A DNA stretch of 27,429 nucleotides from the NCBI GenBank assembly GCA_943914815.1, contig CALUDL010000015.1, forward strand, positions 1 to 27,429, written 5' to 3'. This DNA comes from an uncultured Brevibacterium sp. Its GTDB lineage: Bacteria; Actinomycetota; Actinomycetes; Actinomycetales; Brevibacteriaceae. The position numbers were made by a program, and so were the translations under genes. The notes beneath the pieces are model-generated. The model saw only the letters and a program-made list of their open reading frames with translations. It was not told the DNA's origin and made no database searches. Shown here piece by piece: positions 5,972 to 13,395 of the stretch (its first letter is position 1; each line of letters begins with the position of its first letter).

Positions 5972-6845
5972 TCGTATCCGGGCTCCAGCGTGAGACAGTA
6001 AACCGAACACCGTCTCCCTCAACGTAGTTTGCATACCGACTACATAGATCATCGATTGCAGTCGCAACGGTCTCGCCTGAAGCCCCATAGCGTTGTTGTC
6101 CTACAGATGCCAGCTTTCTGCGAACAGACTTGTCTACTTCTGTTGAGCCCATCTGAATTAGCTGATGCACAAGCAAGTCCACACACGGCCTAAACGGTTC
6201 AACAAGATCGTCAGCTAAAGCAAACTCGTTTGCTCGATGTCGGTGAAATACACCCAACGCCGGCCAGAGTCCATGACTTACTATCGACCGAACTACGACT
6301 CCCCTCAGAATCGTGTACCCGTAGTTCAAAAACGAGTTGGTGGCGTCTTCCATCTCCTGGGCTCGGCGGAACTCACCACCATATATCTGTCCCCAGTAGA
6401 CTAACGCCGCTTGGGCCCCACAGTTAGAAGGATCGCCTGACCTGACCATTCGTGCGAGTTCACGCAGTCGGGGTACATCTAGACCTTGCGCAAACTTCAA
6501 ACACTGAGCTTGGTTCCGGATCTTGGTCTCTACAAGAGCTTTCCACGCTTGCTTCTGTTTTGGAACGCTTAAGTTTGCCTGCGCTCTTTGGCGGGCGCCA
6601 ACGCGCGTGTTGTTGGACCAATGAAGCAACACCGAGATTGGCACCATACGCCAGTCACACACAAGAGCAGCTACATCGAATTTCGCTGCATGGCTGACCA
6701 GACCGTACCCCCAGCGACATTTGCCTCCAAGCAAAACGGTCCCAACGTCTTGCAGCGGAACGCGCGTTTCGTTTATCAGCAGACCACCGCGAACTGCATG
6801 AATCTCACCTTCAAAATCGAGAAGGTCAACGATCTGCCACTTCAC
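5964..6845 (-). CDS. cas1: Cas1 integrase (type II), catalytic Glu replaced by Gly
   Basis: A 293-residue Cas1 of normal length, starting at a GTG 5 bp after the cas9 stop. Cas1 joins new spacers to the leader-side repeat using a metal site made of Glu, His and Asp. The His (LGVFHRH, residue 201) and Asp (LADDLVEPFRP, residue 213) are in place. In the segment that in the family reads N-x-E-A-x-A-A-x-x-Y-W, this protein has NCGAQAALVYW, so the expected Glu is Gly143 (codon GGG at 6419-6417, one base from GAG). The nearby acidic residues are not in a matching position. If that placement is right, Cas1 should bind DNA but be poor or dead as an integrase. The rest of the protein shows no truncation or frameshift. 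Confidence 0.95.
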   Translation of the reverse strand: MKWQIVDLLDFEGEIHAVRGGLLINETRVPLQDVGTVLLGGKCRWGYGLVSHAAKFDVAALVCDWRMVPISVLLHWSNNTRVGARQRAQANLSVPKQKQAWKALVETKIRNQAQCLKFAQGLDVPRLRELARMVRSGDPSNCGAQAALVYWGQIYGGEFRRAQEMEDATNSFLNYGYTILRGVVVRSIVSHGLWPALGVFHRHRANEFALADDLVEPFRPCVDLLVHQLIQMGSTEVDKSVRRKLASVGQQRYGASGETVATAIDDLCSRYANYVEGDGVRFTVSRWSPDTNG

Positions 6846-6850
6846 GACTG

Positions 6851-9800
6851 TTACAACGCTTCTTCGGCAAGTTTCAACGGCGAAAAACTCACAGGCAATC
6901 CACTACTATCCAGTTTCCATCGAGGAGCTCCCAGGGCAGTTCGCCTAATTAAGAGAGTCCTTGATGCACTCAGCAACGCTCCTGCATTCACGAATTGCCC
7001 TTTCTCAAGCGTTTCGTGAACTACTTTAGAGTGATTATCCGTCAATCCTTCAGCAGACAAATAAGCGGGTCGTATGCGCAGGCGTCTGTTGTCATAGAAT
7101 CCATCAACACGCCACCGCTTCTCGGGAATTTCAGTGAGAAATTTCGCGAAAGAGGTGTTACCGCACGCAAACTCATCTACTTCGATTTCGATTTCATCAT
7201 TCTGCGTAAGCCACCCAACGCTGACCGCCTCACCAGCTAGGAGTTTCTTACGTAAGGTAGCCGGAGTGTTTCTAAACGAAAATGTCGACGCGGGTATCGT
7301 GGCGGTGAGCACATCCCCATGTGTGGAGTTTTTGAGGATATATGGGAGTTCAGCGGTAAAAACACGCACCATTCCCATTTCAATTGCACCGCGTCGTCCA
7401 CGCCAGGCAAACAGGCGTGCGTGGTGTATCGATTCCCCGATTTCAACCACACCACCGTTGACTTGGATACATGCGGCAGAGCTTTTTGCCAATGCAACTT
7501 TTTCACCGAACTTGCCATTTTGAAGGATTACATTGGAACAGGAAGTAGCAGAAAGTTTTCCACCCTTCAGACCTATTGCCTCAGTCACGGCCGCGTGTAC
7601 GTCAGGAGAAACAATCCGCTCGATCTCTTTCTCTGACCACTCTTCTGCGATTGGTTTCCAATCAGCACACCTGACGGTGTCTTTATGCAAGGGCCCACGG
7701 TTCGTGCCCAAGCGCAGGGGAAAAATCACAGGGATTGAGTCAGTCACGATAGCGTCAGATACGAGGTCGGCCAACCGGTTAGAAGTTTGGACCCACCGCT
7801 CAAACTTCTTCCGCGACTCCGGCGAATCACCTTTAAAGTCTTTCCATCGTGGTTCTGCCCCGGTCAAAAAGTTTGAGTATTTCAGATCCGATCGTTGTTG
7901 AAGTGTCCTGGCGACGCTCCGATCAACAACCGTCATGATTGCCGCGTCAAGCGCATGATGACGCGCGTCAAAGCGATCTTTATCGTTTTTACCGCGTAGT
8001 TTAATTCGGCTATCGAACCCTCCAGCTCTGCGAGCTTCTCGAGTTACGGCACCAGGCAACACAAGAATCTCCGGCTGTGGCGAGTTTGCGCCGCAGTTTT
8101 CTTCAAAGTAATACTGCAGCCTGCGACGTATTTCGGTAGCCGCGTAGGCGGTTGACTCCAATGATCGCTCATCTATTGGCTCATCTTCTGACGTCTGCTT
8201 AAGCCGACGTATCAGTCCCTTCTTTACAGCGCGGTCACGCCTTTCCCAATTGAAGTTTTGTAGTCTCGTCAAAGCTGCTTCCACTGAAACTTCTGGTCGC
8301 GTAGACTCCGCAGCCCAAAGGCTGAACGGAAGGTTTCCCTTTTCCGAGTTGCAACGCCGACAGGCGGCAACGAGGTTCTCCCTCTTGCTCGACCCGCCAC
8401 CCGAACGAGGCACGACGTGGTCTAACTCGCACCCTGAGTCACCGGGTTTCGCGGTGATAGCGCTTCCGCAGTACAGACACACGCCGTTCTGGTGTTGAAC
8501 TGCGCTAAACCTCCGCACAGTCGCGACTGTCGGATCCGCCACGCCTTGTTCACGCAGACTCTCGAGACTGCGCTCACGCGCTCTACGATTTGCGTTCACT
8601 TCGCGCTGATACTCTGCACGCGCAGCAGGACCCAGCAGGGACGATCGCGTGTGCTCGATGTGTATCGAACGAGGAACGCCCCACCGCCTATGTGCTTCCA
8701 TGATCGTTCTGCGCACGATTGGAAGAACGCGGTCTACCGTTGGATGTCCCACTGGCTCATGAATCTTAGGTGGCGTGGGCCTCCACGAATCGTCTACATC
8801 AAATACTTCTTTACGTGCATCGTGAAGGTTGCATCCACGAATCGCCATACAGTCGTTCATCTTCTTAAGCGACAGAAGTGAATACGCAGACCGCCCCGAC
8901 TCAAAGTTCAAACTGTTGAGCTCCTCAAGAAGACCATCTGGCCAACTCGCAATAACATCTGCGATACCTGCGGACACTGCCCAGTCCTCGTGGTGGTCGG
9001 TCGGGTCCGAAATGAGGGCCACTAGCATTGATTTCTGTTCAAACGAAGTGTTGTTCCACCATTCAAGTACAGGCTTGAAGGCTTTCTTCGACAACGTTTT
9101 TTCCAGCAATCTCGATGTCCGATCAACTGGTGCGATCATTCGCCTGACGTCATCAAAAACCGGGGCTACCAAGAGGTCAGGGTCAACTCCGATGAGCTCG
9201 GCAACTTCTGCCCATGTGGGGTCGTCAGGTTCACGCCATTCGAGTAGATAGTCGACCACATTATTAACAACTTCGCTCGCCAAGCCGACACCCTTTCGGT
9301 CGCGACGGCTAGATTTAACGCGCAAGTTTGCGATCGAGTCACGAATGCGGAACTCTTGGAATTCTAGACTTGACCGCGGTGCTCTTGGGTGGCCGTTCAT
9401 ACCAGGAAGCTCATCACGGCCAATGTTTTCGGCACGAACAACAGGCCTCTTCTGACCAAAAACCAGCTCAAGAAGTTCGGATTCGAAATCTTCGTCCAGG
9501 CGTTGCATTTTGCACATTCGCTGAAGCTCATCGAGCTGGTCACACTGCAAAACTTTGTAGCTAAGAACTGGGATTAAGCCACTTTCTTTGGCTTTCTCGT
9601 TCGTCCGTGGCCGTAGGAGGCGGTTGTATTTTCCTGCTACCGCTCCCAACTGGCCGACGGTGGCATTGGCGTCAAGTTCACCGGGGAAAATCTCTTGTGC
9701 ATTCGCTACATTTTTCTGATGCTGCGATGACGGAACGTGTTCCCGCAACTCTTGAGAAACTGTATGCCACGGGTTTCTCCATCCACGGTGGCGTGCCATA

Positions 9801-10183
9801 TGGCGGATTGCACGGGATAGCTCTAGTTTTCTTTGCGCTTCGTCCTCTATGAACCCTGTTACACAGTTTGCCCGCGCCTTCCATGGCTCGTATGTTTCAC
9901 CGCGGTCGTCACCCTCAACTGGATATCCCGCTTGTCGTAAAAACTTATCTAGTTCGTTAAGACGTCGTCGCCTTTCTTTTCGCATGCGACGAACGCGCCG
10001 TGCCACTCCCGCAGTTGCTTTTCTACTTTGTGGCGTCTTGTTTGTTGTAGGGTCTATTCCACCGTCGTGGCGATATGCTACGGCCCGCAATAACTTGACT
10101 GGAACATCTCCGTCGAACTCCACAAATGCGACGCCGACCGACCTATCACCGACGTCAAAACCGACAGCATAATCTTTGTTCAT
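6851..10183 (-). CDS. cas9: CRISPR-associated endonuclease Cas9, type II-C
   Basis: An 1110-residue Cas9, the crRNA/tracrRNA-guided DNA nuclease, of the short actinobacterial II-C class. I chose the ATG at 10183 over an in-frame TTG at 10210 because it puts Asp10 of RuvC-I (VGFDVGDRSVG) at the usual place. An arginine-rich bridge helix follows at about 61-80. RuvC-II is SIHIEHTR (Glu510). The HNH domain has ELDHVVPRS (His589) and Asn603, framed by a CxxC pair at 569/572 and another at 608/611, probably a zinc site. RuvC-III is RHHALDAAIM (His743, Asp746). The remainder would hold the WED and PAM-interacting regions, and the PAM cannot be predicted. No stop or frameshift was found. Base composition is visibly lower in GC than the housekeeping genes, which suggests horizontal origin. 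Confidence 0.97.
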   Translation of the reverse strand: MNKDYAVGFDVGDRSVGVAFVEFDGDVPVKLLRAVAYRHDGGIDPTTNKTPQSRKATAGVARRVRRMRKERRRRLNELDKFLRQAGYPVEGDDRGETYEPWKARANCVTGFIEDEAQRKLELSRAIRHMARHRGWRNPWHTVSQELREHVPSSQHQKNVANAQEIFPGELDANATVGQLGAVAGKYNRLLRPRTNEKAKESGLIPVLSYKVLQCDQLDELQRMCKMQRLDEDFESELLELVFGQKRPVVRAENIGRDELPGMNGHPRAPRSSLEFQEFRIRDSIANLRVKSSRRDRKGVGLASEVVNNVVDYLLEWREPDDPTWAEVAELIGVDPDLLVAPVFDDVRRMIAPVDRTSRLLEKTLSKKAFKPVLEWWNNTSFEQKSMLVALISDPTDHHEDWAVSAGIADVIASWPDGLLEELNSLNFESGRSAYSLLSLKKMNDCMAIRGCNLHDARKEVFDVDDSWRPTPPKIHEPVGHPTVDRVLPIVRRTIMEAHRRWGVPRSIHIEHTRSSLLGPAARAEYQREVNANRRARERSLESLREQGVADPTVATVRRFSAVQHQNGVCLYCGSAITAKPGDSGCELDHVVPRSGGGSSKRENLVAACRRCNSEKGNLPFSLWAAESTRPEVSVEAALTRLQNFNWERRDRAVKKGLIRRLKQTSEDEPIDERSLESTAYAATEIRRRLQYYFEENCGANSPQPEILVLPGAVTREARRAGGFDSRIKLRGKNDKDRFDARHHALDAAIMTVVDRSVARTLQQRSDLKYSNFLTGAEPRWKDFKGDSPESRKKFERWVQTSNRLADLVSDAIVTDSIPVIFPLRLGTNRGPLHKDTVRCADWKPIAEEWSEKEIERIVSPDVHAAVTEAIGLKGGKLSATSCSNVILQNGKFGEKVALAKSSAACIQVNGGVVEIGESIHHARLFAWRGRRGAIEMGMVRVFTAELPYILKNSTHGDVLTATIPASTFSFRNTPATLRKKLLAGEAVSVGWLTQNDEIEIEVDEFACGNTSFAKFLTEIPEKRWRVDGFYDNRRLRIRPAYLSAEGLTDNHSKVVHETLEKGQFVNAGALLSASRTLLIRRTALGAPRWKLDSSGLPVSFSPLKLAEEAL

Positions 10184-10224
10184 TTTTAGACCCCGCCTGG
10201 TGGTGAGCAACGAGCGTGAGGAAT

Positions 10225-10254
10225 TTGTTAGGAACAGAGTATCTGTACTGTCAA
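10225..10254 (-). promoter_or_regulatory. Possible cas operon promoter
   Basis: On the minus strand a consensus-perfect TTGACA (10254-10249) is followed after 18 nt by TAACAA (10230-10225), about 40 bp before the cas9 ATG. The -10 is weak. It overlaps the plus-strand candidate RNA described separately. It is a pattern match only. Confidence 0.35.
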
Positions 10255-10320
10255 ATAATGGTGGAAGCTATTCCGGGGAGCATCGGAGTAGCTGCGTTTG
10301 CAACGCTCGCAGCTATTTTT
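10240..10320 (+). ncRNA. Candidate tracrRNA upstream of cas9
   Basis: A plus-strand RNA is suspected because an intrinsic terminator at 10289-10320 has no plus-strand gene in front of it. Testing for an anti-repeat against the minus-strand-sense crRNA repeat gave two matches. Positions 10260-10274 can pair with repeat bases 5-19 without gaps at 12 of 15 positions, counting G-U wobbles. TATCTG (10240-10245) pairs with repeat bases 25-30, leaving a bulge between, as is usual for type II duplexes. The weak points are that the first four repeat bases pair poorly and that the tail carries only one clear hairpin. A divergent tracrRNA beside cas9 is a known II-C arrangement. I rate this as the better of two weak candidates. 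Confidence 0.3.
10289..10320 (+). terminator. Orphan Rho-independent terminator
   Basis: TAGCTGCG (10289-10296) and CGCAGCTA (10308-10315) form an 8-bp stem followed directly by five T residues on the plus strand. The minus strand has no T-run after the stem, so it acts on plus-strand transcripts only. No plus-strand gene lies upstream; the sequence before it is antisense to the cas9 leader. A second GC-rich stem (GCCCGG...CCGGGC) follows at about 10322-10351. Confidence 0.65.
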
Positions 10321-10368
10321 GGCCCGGCAACGACGCTAGTGCTTACCGGGCATCGTAGGTAAGAAGAG

Positions 10369-10441
10369 AGCCCCCTGTCGGAATCGAACCGACGACCTTT
10401 TCATTACGAGTGAAACGCTCTGCCGACTGAGCTAAGGAGGC
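10369..10441 (-). tRNA. tRNA-Thr, anticodon CGU
   Basis: The 73-nt minus-strand sequence folds as a full cloverleaf. The acceptor is GCCTCCT with AGGGGGC (one G-U pair). The anticodon stem TTTCA/TGAAA encloses the loop CTCGTAA, and the T arm is GTCGG-TTCGATT-CCGAC. The anticodon CGT reads ACG threonine codons. CCA is not encoded. It stands between the cas operon and core genes. I found no duplicated tRNA 3' end on the far side of the cas genes that would mark an attachment site. Confidence 0.95.
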
Positions 10442-10523
10442 AACCAGACAGATTCTAGTGGGGTGGCTCTAGCTCGTCAAACTTTAGTGTCCTGTCGACA
10501 CAGCACCTCAGCACTGCACCGCC

Positions 10524-10961
10524 TCAGTCCCCGGAACCGGACCCTGAGCTGAATCCTGGGAACCCATAAAACCAGCCACCACGCGACTTTTTACATCCGA
10601 CGTAAAAGTAACTGGTGCCTTCTTTGTCGTAGTCACCACGACCTTCCGTATGGATGTAGCTTCCGTTTTTCAACGTGTAGTCACCGCACTGATTCGGATC
10701 GGTTCCGGGCGTAAAAATGACCCCAACAGCAACATATGCGGCCACCACAATCACCGCGATCGAAACCCAGGTTCCCTTCTTTTCCCGTTGGTTGAGGTAA
10801 TCGGGCAGAAGCCAGCGTAGAGAGTTAAAGGGGTCCCGAGGTGTCCGTTGAGTTTCCCCGTATGTCTCCCCGCGGTTTCGGGCCTTTTTCACTGTGGAGA
10901 CGATGTAAATCACTGCGCCGATGATGAGCGCGATGAGGAAAACGAATGCGAGAAATTTCAT
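10524..10961 (-). CDS. Small membrane protein of unknown function
   Basis: I do not recognise a family. From the ATG at 10961 the protein has a first hydrophobic helix at the very N-terminus (MKFLAFVFLIALIIGAVIYI) and a basic, charged stretch. A second helix (WVSIAVIVVAAYVAVGVIF) follows, then a C-terminal part of about 50 residues with two cysteines (NQCGDY and VGCKKS) and a Gly/Ser-rich end, probably on the outer face. In-frame starts further upstream (ATG 10973, GTG 11015) are possible; the GTG has a better ribosome-binding sequence, so the start is uncertain. The gene is monocistronic, lies between tRNA-Thr and the divergent M20 peptidase, and gives no clue to its function. Confidence 0.7.
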   Translation of the reverse strand: MKFLAFVFLIALIIGAVIYIVSTVKKARNRGETYGETQRTPRDPFNSLRWLLPDYLNQREKKGTWVSIAVIVVAAYVAVGVIFTPGTDPNQCGDYTLKNGSYIHTEGRGDYDKEGTSYFYVGCKKSRGGWFYGFPGFSSGSGSGD

Positions 10962-11072
10962 GGCGGGTCTCATCTTGTGTGAGCGGGCTACTTCAGAATA
11001 AATGTACTCGCTCACCCTGACCTTGCGCCTTGTGTGCAGGCGAATGTGTCACATTAGGTACAGTAATGACTA

Positions 11073-12215
11073 ATGTCTGCTCACCCGAACCTCAGTACGA
11101 CCACTGACCTGGAACTATTCATCCACCAGTTCCATCAAACAGTGGAAACCGAGTCCCCTTCTAGCGACAAGGCCGCACTTCACCGTTCCGCCCGCCTGTT
11201 TAGCGCGTTGGGCGAAGGTTTGATGGGAGAGCCTGCACAGATCGACGTCATTGACGGTTTCCCCCACCTGGTGTGGCGCTTTGGAAACGGCCCCCGGCGC
11301 GTAGTGCTCATTGGCCACCACGACACAGTGTGGCCGCTGGGAACCATTGACGACATGCCTTTCACCATCTCTGGTGGGATCATTCGCGGGCCCGGCACCG
11401 ACGACATGAAAGGTGGCGTGCTCATTGCGATGCACGCACTGAAGAAAGTCAAAGAGCAGCTGGGCACTTTGGACGGTGTCACGCTTTTAGTCACCGCTGA
11501 TGAAGAACTGGGCTCCCTGACCTCCAGGGACCTCATCGAACACGAATCTGCTCACGCACGCGCATCCCTGGTTTTTGAATCCGGCGGCTCCAACGGCGAG
11601 GTCAAAGTAGCCCGCAAGGGTGTGGCCATCTACCACCTCAACGTCACCGGGCGCGCCGCCCACGCAGGTGTTGAACCAGAAAAAGGCATCAACGCCACCG
11701 TCGAAGTGGCCTCCCAAGTCGTCAAGATCGCAGGGTTACACAAGCCTGAAGCCGGAACCTCCGTGGTCCCTTCCTTTATGCACTCTGGAACCACTACCAA
11801 CACGGTGCCAGCGAAAGCAACCTTGTCGATCGACTCACGCGCCACCTCGGCCCGCGAACAACAACGCGTAGACCAGGCGTTGCGCAGACTACGCCCCGTC
11901 ACTCCTGGTGCTCAACTCCGCTTAGACGGTGGGATTAACCGCCCGCCGTGGGAACGCAAAGTGTCAGCGCACTTGTTTGCCCGAGCCCGTAAAGTGGCGC
12001 AAGAATTGGGACACGATGAACTCAAACCCATCATGGTGGGTGGCGGTTCCGACGGGAACTTCACGGCAGCCTTGGGCACACCCACACTGGACGGGTTAGG
12101 CACTGTTGGTGGCGGATCACACGCGGTGGACGAACACGCCCGCATTGATTCGATCCTGCCCCGCATCGACCTCACCGCCGGTCTTGTGGTGGACCTGCTG
12201 ACTAACGACCAGTAG
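11073..12215 (+). CDS. M20-family metallopeptidase (glutamate carboxypeptidase-like)
   Basis: A 380-residue zinc-dependent amidohydrolase or exopeptidase of the M20 / carboxypeptidase G2 type, which removes C-terminal amino acids from peptides or acyl-amino acids in the cytoplasm. The metal and catalytic residues appear in order: GHHDTVWP (about 81-88), GPGTDDMKGG (about 107-115), TADEELGS with the general-base Glu pair at 144-145, VFESGG (Glu169), then the dimerisation segment with GRAAHAG. The C-terminal GGGSDGNF and VGGGSHAVDEH contain the final metal-binding His. No signal peptide is seen. The ATG at 11073 is the first start of the frame. Its 3' end overlaps the convergent holB gene by 14 bp. 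The natural substrate is unknown. Confidence 0.9.
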   Translation: MSAHPNLSTTTDLELFIHQFHQTVETESPSSDKAALHRSARLFSALGEGLMGEPAQIDVIDGFPHLVWRFGNGPRRVVLIGHHDTVWPLGTIDDMPFTISGGIIRGPGTDDMKGGVLIAMHALKKVKEQLGTLDGVTLLVTADEELGSLTSRDLIEHESAHARASLVFESGGSNGEVKVARKGVAIYHLNVTGRAAHAGVEPEKGINATVEVASQVVKIAGLHKPEAGTSVVPSFMHSGTTTNTVPAKATLSIDSRATSAREQQRVDQALRRLRPVTPGAQLRLDGGINRPPWERKVSAHLFARARKVAQELGHDELKPIMVGGGSDGNFTAALGTPTLDGLGTVGGGSHAVDEHARIDSILPRIDLTAGLVVDLLTNDQ

Positions 12216-13395
12216 CCTGCGCGGCAGGACTCCACGGGCGAGACAGCCCGATGAACGCGGCCTCCACGATGAGGAGCGGGGCCGTGTTTGTTTGCAGGCG
12301 GGTCCGGGCCAGTTGTAGAACTTCGATCTGCTTGAGCGTGGTCACGGGGTCTGAAGCGTCAGCGATGCTGGCGATTAGCTGTTCATCCCCCACGTTGATG
12401 AGGTTTTCTTTTTCGCCCATCCCCCACATGAGGACATCCCGGTAGAGCGCGAGCAGTTCGAGGAAGATGGCGTCGAGTTCGTCGTTTCGGGCCCGTGAAT
12501 CACGGCGCTTTTGTTCGTCTTCGAGCCGTTTGATTTGGGATCGCACGGCCGGTGGCGGGGTCTTGCCTGGTTCAACTCCAAGCGTGCGCAGGAGTTCCTC
12601 TTTTTCCTTAGCGTTGCGGTCCTTAGTGCGGTCGCTGGCGCGTGTTGTTGCTTGGTCAAGAGTTTCGCCAGCGAGCCGCACGGTTGCACCCAGAGAGTCG
12701 AATTTGAGTGGGATGCGCAGAATCTGTTCACGTACCTTGCGCGCGTCAGCGTTGGTCGCTAAATATTTGGCGCGCCCAATGTGATTCTGGGCTGCCGAGG
12801 CCGCCCACGTCGCAACCTCTGGGTCGATGCCGTTACGTGTGTTGAGCAGTTGTGCGATCGCTTTGACCGGCGGAATGCGCAGGTTGACGTTACGGCACCG
12901 TGAGCGGATGGTCGTTAAGACGTCTTGGGGGCTGGGGGCGCACAGGATCCACACGGTCGCCGGTGGGGGCTCTTCGATTGCTTTGAGTAGCACGTTTGAG
13001 GTGCGTTCTGTCATGCGGTCGGCGTCTTCAATGATGACCACACGCCAGTCTGCGTTCACGGGCGCGCCTTGGGCTTTGCCCACAATGTCGCGGACTTCGT
13101 CGATTGAGATAACCGATTTTTGCGTGGAGATCACCGTCATGGATTCGTGAGTGCCTGCCAACGCTCGTTTGGCCTGTGCACTTAGCGTTGCACCGTGATC
13201 GGGAGTGAGAAGTGCGGCGGCGAAGGCTTTGGCAGCGTTCGACCTGCCCGACCCAGGCGGGCCGGTGAGCAACCACGCGTGCGTCATGGACTGCGGGTCA
13301 CTGGCCGCACGCGCCAAGGTCGCGATCGCTGCGTCCTGACCCACCAGATCTGCCCACACGGTCCCGGACATTCCGGGGTTGGTCTCAGCTGTCAT
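12202..13395 (-). CDS. holB: DNA polymerase III subunit delta prime, zinc finger lost
   Basis: A 397-residue clamp-loader subunit that helps place the sliding clamp on DNA. It shows the AAA+ fold: WLLTGPPGSGRSNAAKAF (residues 41-58, with Arg51 in place of the Walker Lys, usual for delta prime, which does not hydrolyse ATP), VVIIEDADRMTERTSNVLLKAIEEPP, and the arginine-finger SRC motif at 165-167. Where delta prime normally has a four-cysteine zinc module before AGTH, this protein has TPDHGATLSAQAKRALAGTH without any cysteine. A charged, predicted coiled segment (about 255-300) precedes the collar domain. The ATG overlaps the tmk stop (ATGA), so the two are translationally coupled, as in many actinobacteria. 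Confidence 0.92.
   Translation of the reverse strand: MTAETNPGMSGTVWADLVGQDAAIATLARAASDPQSMTHAWLLTGPPGSGRSNAAKAFAAALLTPDHGATLSAQAKRALAGTHESMTVISTQKSVISIDEVRDIVGKAQGAPVNADWRVVIIEDADRMTERTSNVLLKAIEEPPPATVWILCAPSPQDVLTTIRSRCRNVNLRIPPVKAIAQLLNTRNGIDPEVATWAASAAQNHIGRAKYLATNADARKVREQILRIPLKFDSLGATVRLAGETLDQATTRASDRTKDRNAKEKEELLRTLGVEPGKTPPPAVRSQIKRLEDEQKRRDSRARNDELDAIFLELLALYRDVLMWGMGEKENLINVGDEQLIASIADASDPVTTLKQIEVLQLARTRLQTNTAPLLIVEAAFIGLSRPWSPAAQATGR

Noticed and set aside
5972..6088. Cas2 extended at the N-terminus to 145 residues
   Set aside because: The extra 39 residues lie fully inside cas1 in another frame and do not resemble Cas2; the ATG at 5971 starts exactly at the Cas2 fold.
10181..10210. 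Longer Cas9 starting at TTG 10210
   Set aside because: The extra nine residues are not Cas9-like. The ATG at 10183 gives the standard N-terminus with Asp10, so the shorter form is used.
10369..10441. tRNA-Thr as the attachment site of a CRISPR island
   Set aside because: I could not find a copy of the tRNA 3' end on the other side of the cas genes, and no integrase is present in the window.
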